NCBI RefSeq assembly: GCF_026210795.1
Contig: NC_089445.1
Location: 1,302,001 to 1,366,000, forward strand
Source of the DNA: Rhizophagus irregularis
Taxonomy: Eukaryota > Glomeromycota > Glomeromycetes > Glomerales > Glomeraceae
Length of the DNA stretch: 64,000 nucleotides
Reading direction: 5' to 3'
The translations under genes were made by a program, and so were the position numbers. The stretch's first letter is position 1, and the number at the start of each line of letters is the position of its first letter. Of the stretch, positions 1 to 12,613 are shown in pieces. A model generated the notes under the pieces. It saw only the letters and a list, made by a program, of their open reading frames with translations, was not told the DNA's origin and ran no database searches.

Positions 1-2132
1 TCATTTGAATCATCCAATATATCTCTTGGAATATCGCCGATTTCACTAGTAATTGAATCATGCGATAAATTAACAAATTGATCAATCCATATACTTTCAA
101 TTACTACATGGCAATTGTCTTCGGGTATTGTTTCGCCGCTTGTAGTTAATCTTTGAGTAGAAGCTTGCTCCTCATTATATTCTTCATCGTCATCTTCTGC
201 AAAAGCTTCTGCAATACGTATATTGATCTCATTATTACTAAGACGAGTATTCTTTTTTTGATCAATTCCATAAAATCCAAGTTCAGTTTTTGAATTGGAT
301 TTTCAATACAAAATTAATTTGCACATGGATTCTAGTTTATCCACATTAAGATTTAAGCGACGTTTATGAAATAGCCATCCTAAAGTCAAAAATCCACATT
401 CGCAAGTTGTTGAGTTAGGACATATTGCAAATAGATAACTTGCAATTCTTGGCAGGACATCTGGTTCTGATTCGGTATTAATATATTTCTACTAATTCAC
501 GGGATTATCTTTAGTAAAACTGATATCTAGGTCAAATGGCTTTTGCTCATTAATATATTTCTGTATTTGATCACATAAAGTTTTAGCTTCGTAACGGTCG
601 AAACCTAAATTTTTCCCGATTGAAGCTGCACATTTGATAATTCTCATGAGGGTGCATTTTTTAAGTGGTGCGTTTTTAAATCTGAGATCTATAAAAAAAC
701 AAGTAATATACTTATCATCATCAAACTCATCAAATATTTCATTTATTACTTTGATACAATGACTTCAGAATGCAGGATTTAATAATTTAGGTAACTTTTT
801 TAATATAGCTGCAAGTCTTGCCAAGCTCAGTAAACAATCTGCAAGTGTAGCTCTTCTTGATTCTAATAAAAGTACCGCTTTTCTTAGAGGATCCAGAACA
901 AATCCAAGAACTCGTAAATTTGAAAAAAATTTCTTGATTGAATAATCGGTTTTATTTTGTCATTTGTTAACACTTTATCATGATTGCTGGCCATTTCTTC
1001 TAGTGCTGATTCCAAATTTATTACTGAATTTACGGATTCACTAGCAGTAGTCCAGCGTGTCTTGCAATATAATTTTAATCCTCCTCTACTAATTCCTTTT
1101 TCTTTAATTATTTGAGCAAGTTTTGCATTAGCCTGATGAGAACTTCTAAAAAAGGTTGTCAAAATATTAACACGTTTTAATAAACGTTTCCCAAACTTCT
1201 TCTTGACGATGTCGCATGCAATTAAATTGATAGAATGTGCAATGCATCGCACATTCTCATAATTTTTTGTGCATTACGAACATTGGCCACATTATTAGAA
1301 ATTACAGCACATATTCAATTTTCTCCAATACCTTCTATAACCTTTTTAATTACCGTAACTAAATATTCTGCAGTGTGTGAATTTTTAGACAAATCAAAAA
1401 GTTGATAAAGATATTCTTTACGTAACGAAATCATTACAATGAAGTTCCAAATTGAACGATGTGTACCAGACATCCAACCATCAAAGGCTAAATTATAAAT
1501 TAATATTATATAGTAAGTAAGATTAATAAAAATGACGTATGATAGCCTATTTAATTTAACAAACCTAACATTAAATTCATTTCCTTTTCAAGCTCAGAAT
1601 TAACTTTGAAGTTCACTTGAGCTAATTCATGTTCAAGTGGTTGATTTACTAATACTTTCCTTGTTGGTGTATTGTACCTGGCATTAGCTCTTTTATAAAA
1701 TTGATGAAAAAGAGATGTTCCACTATTCTAAATGCAATTCCGCATGCAATAAAAAATTTAACTAATGCACGATTAGTTCGTTTACATCTTTGTTCATTAA
1801 GTTCTGTTAAATCATGGTAATCATCCATGTTACTTTGACCTTCAGAGTATTTTCTTTTTTTGGATGACTTGGACTTATCTTGCCGTTCCATTACTTTAGT
1901 CATATACCTTCTAACAACTGCTACTGGCGCATCTGGACAATGGTTTGAAAGATGCTCTTCGAGCTTTTGAAAGCTTGTCGCATGACTATGTATTCTTACA
2001 GTACTTGCAGAAGGTGGAAAATTTGCCAGAATCAACAGCTTCTCCTTTATTAATATCTTCCTAAATGCTATTAGGTGGTCGACCTCCTCTATTTTTTTTT
2101 TTAATGGGTGAATCTTCTATGTGATCAGTCAT
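1..2132 (-). pseudogene. Decayed hAT-family transposase (BED zinc finger + RNase H-like + dimerisation domain)
   Basis: Reading the minus strand from an ATG at 2132 gives, in order: an AT-hook-like RGGRPPN stretch, a BED-type zinc finger (CKYC near 2000, HLSNHC near 1950), an RNase H-like core with LAFDGWMSG (about 1480) and CIAHSINLI and CKTRW (about 1250-1060), and a C-terminal hAT dimerisation region with LFHKRRLNLNVDKLES (about 350). A 77-base intron fits at 1488-1564. The frame is broken by seven in-frame stops (2061, 1986, 1315, 765, 492, 489, 303) and by frameshifts near 1985, 1670, 1250 and 925. The domain order is that of full-length hAT transposases. The element continues past the left edge, so its left end is unseen, and I found no terminal repeat on the right side. 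Family assignment is confident; inactivity is certain from the breaks. Confidence 0.9.
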
Positions 2133-2480
2133 TTGAAACAGTTTATTATTAATTTTATTATTAAGAAAATGGAAGAAAGTAAAAGAAACTTTAGTTCAGT
2201 GTTAAAGGAGATGATGGAATTGGGTTTATTAAATGCATGTTACGTATTTTCCTTTAATAAATATAAACCCCTTAAAAAAAACTGCAAAAACGTGTAATAT
2301 CATAATATTAATATGGGAGTTAGAAATAAAAATTCTAACACTAGATAAAGCTTAAAAGAACTAAGATGACGGTAAAATATTGAAGTTTAATCTTTTATCT
2401 GTAGATTATTTGATCATCTAAATTATATTATTAATTGGTATAACTTGGCGTAATTATATGCAAATCTTATGATTAATTAT

Positions 2481-2629
2481 GCCGAAACTACAGAGAAACC
2501 TATTATAGAGGTTTCGGCATATTTCAGCAGTTTCGCAATTTTGACAGGTTTTGCAGTTTCGGCATTTCAGCGTTTCGGCACTATATAAAAGGTTTCACCT
2601 TTCAGCATTAGGCCAAACAGGTTTCGGCA
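2481..2629. repeat. Island of repeated TTTCGGCA motifs
   Basis: Within 150 bases the motif TTTCGGCA occurs four times (2512, 2557, 2573, 2622), with a TTTCGC variant at 2531 and the inverse GCCGAAAC at 2481. GCCGAAAC at 2481 and GTTTCGGC ending at 2518 form an inverted pair. CpG is otherwise very rare in the surrounding 10 kb, so the cluster is not a compositional accident. A related island lies at 6.17-6.41 kb. Function unknown; a fragment of a dispersed repeat is the simplest reading. Confidence 0.7.
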
Positions 2630-4118
2630 AGTAACTTTAGTCATCCCAGGTCTAAGGTAAAAATCATATATAAAATTCTTTGCAAATCTTATTATAAAAG
2701 GAAATTTTATGTTACATTATTATGATTTTTTTCCTTTTTAGTTAATTAACCAATAGAATTTAAGAAAAAAGTAAGGTAAAAACTATTAGTAAAGAGCCAA
2801 TATTCTACAGTGACCTTTATTATAACTAAAGTAAGCGGATCCTCTAATTATATAATTCTTATTTATTATTATATGTTAATTTTTTAAAAATTTTAATATT
2901 AAAATTAATTGCTAATTTGTCATTTACTGATATAAATAATTGGTAAAACTGGAATGCTACTTTTTTAAATAGTAAAAGTTCATTAATTTTTAACCAAATC
3001 ACTAAAAATTTTTATTTAAAAAACTTTGAGATTAAGACTTCATAAGTAATTTTTAAATATTGCCAATTAGCTAGATTTTTAGCAAAATTCTATTAAAATT
3101 TTTTGTTTAATAAAAATGTTAGCAAAATTAACTGATATATACTTTCAAATATATATTATTAGATTTTCAAAAAAAAACTAATTTAAAAAATATGAAATAT
3201 TTTGCAAATTAAAATTAACAGCCTAAAAATACATCAAAATAATTCAATAGAATTAAAATTTTAAAACTTGTATTATTAATGCAATACTCTTTAAATAAGT
3301 ATTTTAACATATACAAAATGTTTATTTTTAAATTATTAAAATAGTATTTTGCCAAGTATAGGTGTATTATTAAATAATAGATCAGCAATTAAATTACAAA
3401 TATTTTTAATAATCTTATACTATATAGTTTTAAAATTAAACAACTTTTTTTTATTAATTTTGAATTATATTTTTTTTTAAATTAAAATCTGATAAAGAAA
3501 ACTGTGCATTTAAATGATCAAATAAATGCTTTATATAATATTGTAATTTATAAATCAGTTATGTACTCTTATTTCTTATATTTTAGTTAAAACTTACAAT
3601 ATACTATAAAAAAAAGAAGTTATAATAGTATTATTAGAGAAAAAGTTATTAATTAAAAATTACTGTAATTTACATAATTAACATTTATAATACTTAATAA
3701 AATTGTCCATTATTTTATAATATTAAGTGATTTTAGCAATATTAAATGTTTTTTTTTTATTAATTTTTTATTACAAAAATTCATAAGCTACTTATTTTTA
3801 AAACTATAATAATTAAAAAGTTTCTTGTTTTTACTTAATTTTAAAATTATATGGTATTATACAAATTAAAATATTTTGAATTTTTTGTAATTAATTTTCT
3901 GAATATATAAACATGAATTTTTAAAATCATTATAAATCTTTTTGATTAAAATTTTAATTTTTTTATAAAATTTAACTATTTTTTATATTTTTATATACTA
4001 TATACTAAAATTAACTTATTAGCTAATAGCTAATAGTAATTAAAAGATAAAATATATTTTAAAAAGCTTTGCAATTATTTCTAATATAATTAAAATAGTA
4101 TTAAGAATAAGTATAAAA

Positions 4119-4414
4119 CTAGTTTTCTCTCCATATGATTTAATCCAGGTGATATCATTAAATCATGTAGATTAATTAGGGTTAGGGTTAGGGTTAGAAA
4201 TTGGTTAGGGAATTAGGATTAGAATTAGAATTAGGATTAGTATTAGGATTATGATTAGGAATTAGAATTAAAATAAGGTTTGGGTTCGCTGAAATTATTA
4301 AATTTAATGATGTCATTTTAAAAATAAAATTTCCAGTTATATATAAAAGTTATAAAATTTATTTTTTAGTACAGGTGACATCACCTAGGTGACATCTTTC
4401 AGAGAGAAAGTTAG
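4119..4414. mobile_element. MITE-like element with 39-base imperfect terminal inverted repeats
   Basis: Bases 4119-4157 and the reverse complement of 4376-4414 align without gaps over 39 positions with 28 matches; most differences are transitions. The most conserved stretch is the inner AGGTGATRTCA. A second inner inverted pair (4150-4163 against 4302-4315) matches at 13 of 14 positions. The right arm carries the direct repeat AGGTGACATC twice (4373 and 4387). The 296-base size, terminal inverted repeats and lack of coding capacity fit a non-autonomous DNA transposon. No clear target duplication was seen. Its interior contains the telomere-like repeats listed separately. Confidence 0.65.
4176..4260 (+). 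repeat. Interstitial telomere-type TTAGGG repeats, partly degenerate
   Basis: Three perfect tandem TTAGGG units (4176-4193) are followed by a further TTAGGG at 4205 and then decaying variants (TTAGGA, TTAGAA) to about 4260. TTAGGG is the usual telomere repeat of filamentous and early-diverging fungi. The short length, decay and position inside a pair of inverted repeats argue against a functional telomere end. Confidence 0.85.
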
Positions 4415-4953
4415 AAAAATTCTAAGAATAAATATTACAAATTTAAATAAAATTTTTTTTCCTAAAAATATCAATTAAAACCTTTATAATACTTTATGAA
4501 TTATAATTTATAAAACATAAAAATTGTATTTTTAAAATTTCTTTTTTAATAATATATAAATATTAGTATATAATTAAATATTTTGTAATAATAGTAATAT
4601 TTTTATTTTTATTATTATTACATATATTACATAAAATTCTATAATATTAAATAATTTCTTTTAAATTTTTTTTTTAAAAATTTATATATAATTATATTAT
4701 TGGTAAAAATGAAAAATCTAAAAGGCAAATTTTTTTTACCAAAAAATATATAGCTTGCATTATTATACTAATTATATAATTTTTATTATTTTTTTTATAA
4801 TAAATTTATTTTTCTCTTTATACTATATATATAATATATAGTACATTTTTTTTTATTTTTATTACAATATAATTAAAAAAATTTAGTTAACCATTTAGAT
4901 TTAAATATTTTACTATTATTTATATAGGAATTTTTTAATATTTTTTTTTTTTT

Positions 4954-5200
4954 TAATGATCTATATATACTTTATTGATATTAAGTTCATATACCATATA
5001 AACAAATTATCATAAACTATATCCACCCAATAGGATGTGATCATCAAAAAATTTTTTAATATTTTATCTTTACTTTTTTATTAAAAATATCTTTTTTTTT
5101 TTTTTTTTTTTAATGATTTATATATGCTTTATTGATATGTAGTTTATATACCATACAAACAAATTATCATAAGCTATATCCACCCAGTAGGATGCAATCA
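4954..5200 (+). repeat. Two diverged copies of a ~90-base direct repeat
   Basis: 4954-5043 and 5111-5200 share the same order of segments: TAATGAT, TTTATTGATAT, ATATACCATA, AAACAAATTATCATAA, TATATCCACCCA and TAGGATG. They differ at roughly one base in ten and are separated by a T-rich spacer. No coding potential. Confidence 0.85.
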
Positions 5201-6166
5201 TTAAAATATTTATTAAAAATATCATTTTTATTAATTCTTTTTATTTAAACTATATTTACTTTTTTTTTATAATTTATTGCAATTTTTAGAATTCTGTATA
5301 TATTATGATTACTAAGTGATTATAATTATAGGATAATTATAGGATAATTATAAGATTATATTACCTAATTTTTATTTGATAATTATTCTGTTGGTAATTT
5401 AGTAATTTTTTATCAAATAATTTATAAGATAGTATAATTTTGAAAGTGTAATAATATAAATAAAATCTGAATTTTAAAAATATTTTTTAATTCTGATTAT
5501 ATATTTTAATTGAAAAAATAAATTTTTAGAATTTTAATATTTATAATTAGTTATTAAATTAATATTTAATTATTAAAATAGGACTAAGTTTTATAATATA
5601 TAGATATATATTAATCATATAAAATTTTCAAAAGTTGTTTATTTTAAAAGTAATTTTCAAAATTTTTTATTCTATATACTTCTATTTTTGAATAATTTAT
5701 TGATTAAATTTTAATAAATCTTATATTATTAGATTTGTTTTAATAAAAGAAATCTAATGATAGTAAAATTACATTTTTAGTATTGATATTAATGAAGTTA
5801 TTATAAATTAAAATTTTACTAAAATAATCTATTTTAGTTTTAAAAATAAATTCTATAAATAATATATTAATTTGATATATTAATATTATATAATTTAATC
5901 ATTTAAGTAGTAGTAAACTATTTATATTTATATTAATGAAATAATATTCAATAATATAAAATTAATAATAATTTATATTCTTTTTATAATAATAAAAAAT
6001 TTAAAAATATTTTTTATTATAATAGTATAATTTATAAATAATTTAAACCTTTACATTCATTTTTTTTATTTATATATTTATATAAATTATAAAGAATATT
6101 TTTTTACATATAAATTTAATAAATTATTATAAAGTAATATTTAATTAATATTATATACTTAAGATT

Positions 6167-6410
6167 GTCTGCCTAAACCTCTCCAAAATTCTACGATTAG
6201 TTTCTCTAAGATTTTACTATAGTTTTATTATAGTTTTGGCACAGTTTCAGTATTTATAATAAGTTTCGCCGGTCAAGTTTCGCTTTTCTCCAGAGTTTCG
6301 CTAACTTTTTAATAAGACTTTCATATAGTTTCGGTAAAGTTTCGCTATTTCAGCATTTCGCCAACTTGCCAAAACCCCCTAGTTTCTCCAGCAACCTTAT
6401 ATATACTATT
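6167..6410. repeat. Second island of TTTCGSC-type motifs
   Basis: The motifs TTTCGCC, TTTCGCT (three times) and TTTCGGT, plus a terminal TTTCGCCA, occur within about 130 bases, with CAGCATTTCGCCA matching the CAGCGTTTCGGCA of the island at 2.5 kb. It stands out sharply in a stretch otherwise almost free of CpG. Likely a diverged copy or composite of the same repeat family; no coding potential. Confidence 0.65.
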
Positions 6411-7012
6411 TAATTACCTTTATAAGTTTTATCAAATTACTAGTTAGATTTTTTAAAAAAAATCTATATAAAAAATTATAAGCATTTGAAATTATATAAT
6501 TTTTATATAATCAACCAAAATTTAAAATAAAATATATTAACTAAAATTTATAATAATTTGTGTTAATTTAATAATATTAATTTAATAAACTTAATTAAAT
6601 GTAATTTTTTTTTTAAAAAAAATTTTATTACTTTATAAAATAATAGTTGTATTTTTATTATTGAAATTTATTTTTCTTATATTTTATTTTATTTATAATA
6701 AAAAATTTTTAAAAACTGCATTTTATTATTAATACTTTATATAAAAAATCACAGTTTTTATTAGCTAAATTTCAGATTATATAATATAAATCAGTTAAAA
6801 AAATTGAAACAAAATTACATGATTATCAAATATAAACTTTTAGTACTTTATATTATAATAAAAACTTTTATTTAAAGTTATTAATAAAAATATTTTTAAG
6901 AATTTTACTTATATAAAAATTTTCTGAAATTTTCATATTAAATTATATTTAATTATTTATTATTTTTTTTTATTAATATTTATAAATTATATAATTCTAT
7001 TAAGTACTAGGA

Positions 7013-7240
7013 AACGGGAACTGTTGTAAGTCTGAAGCGAAGTATAATAATAAAGATGTAGCAATATTCTACTAATTAGCAGCATAACACCTTAGAATTC
7101 TGGTAATTTTCTGCTGATTAGCAGCATAACATTTTGGAATTTCTGGACAGAAAAACTCACGTGATTGAAAATTTACACGTTATTTTCATAGATCATCATA
7201 GTGCGTAGACATATATAGTCCTTTGCTTCGCTCCGGACAA
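7013..7240. repeat. Short mobile-element remnant with internal direct repeats
   Basis: Two 38-base direct repeats (7066-7103 and 7109-7146) share ATTAGCAGCATAACA and a closing TTCTGG. The island has inverted edges: CTGAAGCGAAG on the left and CTTCGCTCCGGACAA on the right. This is the form expected of a small non-autonomous transposon. The right-edge motif TTGTCCGGAGCGA (reverse complement) recurs at about 45.39 kb, supporting a dispersed family. Boundaries are approximate. Confidence 0.5.
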
Positions 7241-10200
7241 TAATTTAAAATTTTAGTTATTAAAAAAATATAAATATAAAATTTCAAAAAATATCTTTAA
7301 AATAAGTAATTTTTTGAAAATTTTATATAATTAATAAATAAATTTAATATATGATATATATATAGATTATTTGAAATTCTATTAATATAATTAAAATTAA
7401 TTAAGTGTGTTTGGAGATTTTCATTACTCAGCAGGAGTGGAGAGTTTTCTTATATTTGTAATTATGTACAATTTCAAATTTTAATAAAACCTGATCTAGT
7501 CATACTATAAATAAAAAAAAAAATTAAAATTAATTAAATTTAACAATTAATAAATATACTTTTTTATTTTTAAATTATTTTAATAAAAATAATTTATATA
7601 GTTTTTTAATTATAAAGATTATAAAGAAAAATAATATTGGTGATAAATTTTATGGTAATTAAAATAATAATATTTATCATATAATATTTTAGAAAGATTA
7701 AAAATATTGAAAGAAAAATTTTAATATATATAGTGTTATAAAATTTTATATATTATATGAAAATAGAAAGATTAAGATTATAATAAATGAATATGTATTA
7801 ATTATTTGATAAAAGAGTTAGAATATTGTTAAATTGCAATTTAAATAATATTTTAACTTTAAATAATATTTTAATTTTTCTATTATTAAATAACTGTATT
7901 ATTTTACAACTATTGATAATTATAATAAATTATTAATTAAATTACTTTTAGTTTAATATGACATATTCTTTACTATTTAGTATTTTATTTATAGTTTAAT
8001 AAAAAAATATTAATACAATGAAAAAAATATGATTTTATTTGATTATAAGATAATATAGCTTTTATGTAATAAAAAAATTACATATATAAAAATTATATAG
8101 TAATAATTATTAGAAATTTTCAGCAATTATTTATATATTTAATTATAATAATAATTTTTTTTTTTTACAGAAAATAATAAGTTAATAATAAAATTCAAAA
8201 TTTAAAGAATTAAATAAATAAATTAAATGGAAATTCAGAAAAAATGTAGTTAAATAAATTAATAAAAAAAATAATAAAATATAAAGATTATTTTGGATAA
8301 ATTATTATATTTAAAATATTTTTATTAAAAAATATTAATATTTAATAAAAAGTATATTAGAAAATCTTTAAATATAAATATAAAAATTTGATTAATTAAA
8401 CAATTATATGATTTTAAATATATATATATAAAACAAATTATAATTTAACTTTATTAGCAAATTTAACCAAATTTAACCAAATTTGAAAATTCAAAAATTA
8501 GTTTTTTTACAATTATTTTGCTATTTAATAATCTAATTCAGCCCAATTTGTTTTTAAATTATAACTATTAATAAGTTTCACAAAATAAATAAAAGATTTA
8601 TTTAAATTTAATTACTAAATTTTAAAATAATTATAAAAATTTAAAAGAACAAAAAGTATTAATTTTAATATAAATTAATTATAAATTATATACTGTTAGA
8701 TATTTAAAATCTGCAATTATTATATTTTTAAAAAATAATCAGTATTAGAAAATTATAAAAATAAGAAATATTTGAAAAAAAAATCAGATATAAAACTTTA
8801 TATGAATTATTAAATAAAAGCAGTTAAGCAGATATTATAAAAAAATTTAATTAAGAAAGAAATAAAGTTTAAAGAATTATAATTAATTTAATTTAGTCAT
8901 TATTAAGTTACAAAATTTTACTTAATGCTGGTTATAATTAAATTTAATAATTAAAGATTTGGGTAGTAATAGTACTATTTTGATGTAATTGAATCTTATT
9001 GATAAATCATACTATATGTATATATTAAAAAATCAAACCTATGTTTTAATATTTAAATGAACACATTATTATCTAATCTTATAACAAAGTTAATTGCATT
9101 ATTATATTAATAAGTATATAGCATGTTTGTAAAAATTAAAATTTTTACGCATTATAATCTAAGTTTAGCATGAGTTAAATAAGTTTATGACTTAAAGATT
9201 TCCTAATGAACTTATAACACGTTATTACTTATTAGTTATTATATGATAACATAATTCATCATTAAAACCAATTAATTAGAAAAATAAAACTATACTAAAT
9301 ATGTATTTATTCTGGATGAGCAAGAATCATACAATTTTTTTTTTTTATCATCAGATTGTTGAAATGATCAGGCAATTTTGTCATGACATTCAACAAATTT
9401 TCAATATTTTTATCATTTAAAGATTTTAGCTCATTTTATTATTTAAAATACTATGGTTAATTAAAAATTTTAAATTGGGATAGATTAATAGATTAGATAA
9501 AAGAGTAAAAGACGGTCAGCATGGGATAACCATATGAATATCATATCATAATAAAGAATAGGTGACATATAATGTGTGACAAATAAAATTCACTACTAAA
9601 ATAGTTACGCAGGAAATTTGATATTCATGGAATGACATGACTAAAATATTACAATATTTTACATATAAACTAAATTTAAAAAAAAAAATTATTATAAATT
9701 AATAATACGGAAAAATAAAATATAAAAATAAGTTTAATCATTACTATTATTAGGTAATTTCATTTTCTTATATAGATTTAATTAGATTTTTAATTAATAA
9801 ATAAACAAATAGTTAAGCCAATTTTGGGTTGATTTTACCGAATTCACCGTGGTTCATTCATGGATGATATCAAAATTTTCTTAAATTGGTAACATGAATC
9901 ATAAATAATAAAGGAGTTTATATACCGAAAAAATCATCGACGCGTCTATATTAGGTCGGTCGGAGTAATGGGAAAAAAAAGAATCGGAATTGTTGAAAAA
10001 ATCAGATGATCAACAATAAAAGCTTCATAAGGACATATGGCTTTTTAAAATAAATTTATAAAATTTATTTAATCACAAAATTCACAAAAATTCATGTTCG
10101 CTTAACATTCCAAGGCTGTGTAAACATAATTTACACATGATAGTGAAAATATATAAACAATAATAAAACTTGTAAAGAAAAAGGCGTTTTTAATTTTAAA

Positions 10201-12483
10201 TTAAATTTTTTCCCCCAAGGTATTATGACATTGTAACACACGACCTAAAAAGTCTAAATATCTTTAAGTAAGTGTTCCCAGAATTGGTAAAAAGACTTCG
10301 CAAGCCCAAATTTAGAGAAATTTAAGGGAGAGAATATAAACAAATAATACTTGAATATTGACTAGAAATTAAATAATAAATATTAATAATAACAACAGAT
10401 AACAATAACAAATAACAATAATAATAACATATATATATATAATATATATATATATATTTCTTTTAAATATATATTCGGAATTTTATTTCCTATCAATAAC
10501 AATAAAGGATTAAAAAAAGGTAAAATGAAATGTTAATGATATCTGATCAAAAATATTTTGGAAGTTTAGAAACTTTTTTTTTTTTTTTTTATTAGACCCT
10601 GCGCTTTTGTTTATGATGATCATGCCGATATTTGTGTATCAGCTAACTGGAAAACTTTCAAGTTTAGATCACTTTTTGACGTTTAGAATCAGGGGATTAA
10701 GAGAAGAAATAGGAATAAAAGAGCGTGATATAAATTTATTGGCTTAAATATCGTAATACCTAAATAATCTTTTATGAATACCAAAATTAGAAATACAAGG
10801 TGTGTTTTTAAGTAATTTGAAAATGAAATTAAAGTTGTAATGTTTTTTTTTATAGACATTAACAAATCACGATGTTCATTGTTCTTACTGATAAAAGTAA
10901 AAGATATCATGATCAAGATTCGATAGATAGAATTATATTGGGAATATTGCCGCAAGGAAAGTTGTTAAATGTAAATAAAAAAAACTTGTAATATTAAGGA
11001 GTATGTATTTATCACATCAATGCATTATATAAATAATTATTATATATTATTATTATTATAATAGGTTTGAGGGTGTGATAATTAATGTAGTGAAATTGTT
11101 ATTTGGCTTATTTCTGTATTTCTTGTATTCGTAATTCTGTTATTCGCTGTTAAAAAGTTAACCACACACGAAATTTTGAAACAATGGAAATTTTTATTTT
11201 GTTTCTTTTTAATTGTTAGAACAGGTTGACGTGCTGGTTTCACGATTGCGTTTGTTTACAGTTTAGAAAGTTTTGGAAGGTTATAGTCAAAGAGAAATCC
11301 CTTTTTTAGGATTTTTAAAGATGGCAGAAAAAAATTTATTATTTATTTTACAAAAAAGGTTTTCAAATAAAAAGAATCTTATTTTTCTTTTGTTTCTTTT
11401 GCCAAGAGTTAAATATATTAAATATATTATAGAAAAAAAAAAATTAAAAAAATTTATTAAATGTCGTACTGACCAGAATTAATTTTATCAGTGAAACCCT
11501 GGGGGATGCTTATATGCATGCTTATTTGTTGGTATTGTACTCAATTATACTGAATTTTTTTGAGCCAAAATATTCTCAAATTTCTGCAAGTTTTAATTAA
11601 ATTAGTATTAAATTTACCACTCGCATTTATCCAATAGACTTTAAATAGTAAAACAGCTTTCTATTCATTTATGGAATTAAAATAAAATCTTGGGCTTAGC
11701 AACTTTGGTTCTTCCCCCCCATGACATGGGGAATAAACGTTTGAAGAATTATCTTTTATAAGGAAAAAAATAAAAAATAACCAAGAATGAACATTTCACG
11801 TTACACACAAACAAAAAAAAAAACCGCCGCCCTTATTTTAACAGTATATTTACATCATTTAAATCATTGAATTCATTCAATAAATAACAAAAAAAATTAT
11901 TATGACATGATTTTTAAAAATAACACAATTTTTAAACTATAATACCGTTATAAATTATGACTGCATTAGACAGATCTTGTTTTACAAAGTACGATCAAAA
12001 ATTTCTTAGGCGGGAAATTTAGATGTAGTAAGACGTAGTAAAACCAAAAGTACATAATAATAAAAATACAATATATTATATATCCAATATATATCATATT
12101 ATTATTATATATTATTTATTATCAGTTATATATAAAATATTGTTATTATGACGGAATGGATCTTCAAAAATAAGTTACAAATTTCCTTTTTTAATTTTGT
12201 AATTTTGTATTTTTTTGTTATTTACAATCATTTTTATACTATTTTATACTATTTTATACTATTTATACTTTTTTTTATACTTTTTTATACTATTATATAC
12301 TACCGTATTTTATCGAAAATAAGCACCCCATTTTTGCAAGGATTCTGGACGAAAAATTTGGGGGGTGTTTATTTTCAAGACTTTTTTTTAAAATACGATT
12401 ATCTATTAATCAAGGGGTTTTATCACTCTGGAAATTTTTTTTACTAATTCGGGAATTTCACCATGTGAATTAGGGGTATTATT

Positions 12484-12600
12484 TCGCGTTCGTGACTTTA
12501 TAACTTTCGCGTAACCTCGTAACTTTCACGAAACTTTTATACGACCTTCATAACTTTCATACAACTTTTATAACTTTCACAATTTCATACAATTTCAAAC
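12484..12600 (+). repeat. Repeated TAACTTTC motifs upstream of the transposase start
   Basis: About six copies of a TAACTTTCrY-type motif (for example at 12499, 12520 and 12551) lie between the left end of the transposon and the transposase ATG. Such subterminal repeats often bind the element's transposase; that role is inferred here. They may equally be 5' leader sequence. Confidence 0.6.
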
Positions 12601-12613
12601 CTGTTTTAATACT

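Larger units (their letters stand above)
2133..12302. other. Gene-poor, extremely A+T-rich region
   Basis: About 10 kb made mostly of A/T runs with no reading frame that has codon structure, recognisable motifs or plausible exon chains. Short open frames near 10.7 kb (minus) and 11.3 kb (plus) are lysine/phenylalanine/leucine-rich translations of A/T tracts and are not called. The stretch is interrupted by short less A+T-rich islands at 2.48-2.63, 4.12-4.41, 6.17-6.41, 7.01-7.24 and about 9.8-10.0 kb, which look like repeat or mobile-element fragments. An (AT)n tract lies at 10428-10458. Confidence 0.8.

Noticed and set aside
4176-4260. True chromosome end at the TTAGGG tract
   Set aside because: Only three perfect units, decayed afterwards, and unique-type sequence continues on both sides.
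10689-11482. Open frames at 10689-10955 (minus) and 11273-11482 (plus)
   Set aside because: Composition is A/T-tract-driven (Phe, Lys, Leu, Ile), with no motifs, splice-linked neighbours or family resemblance.
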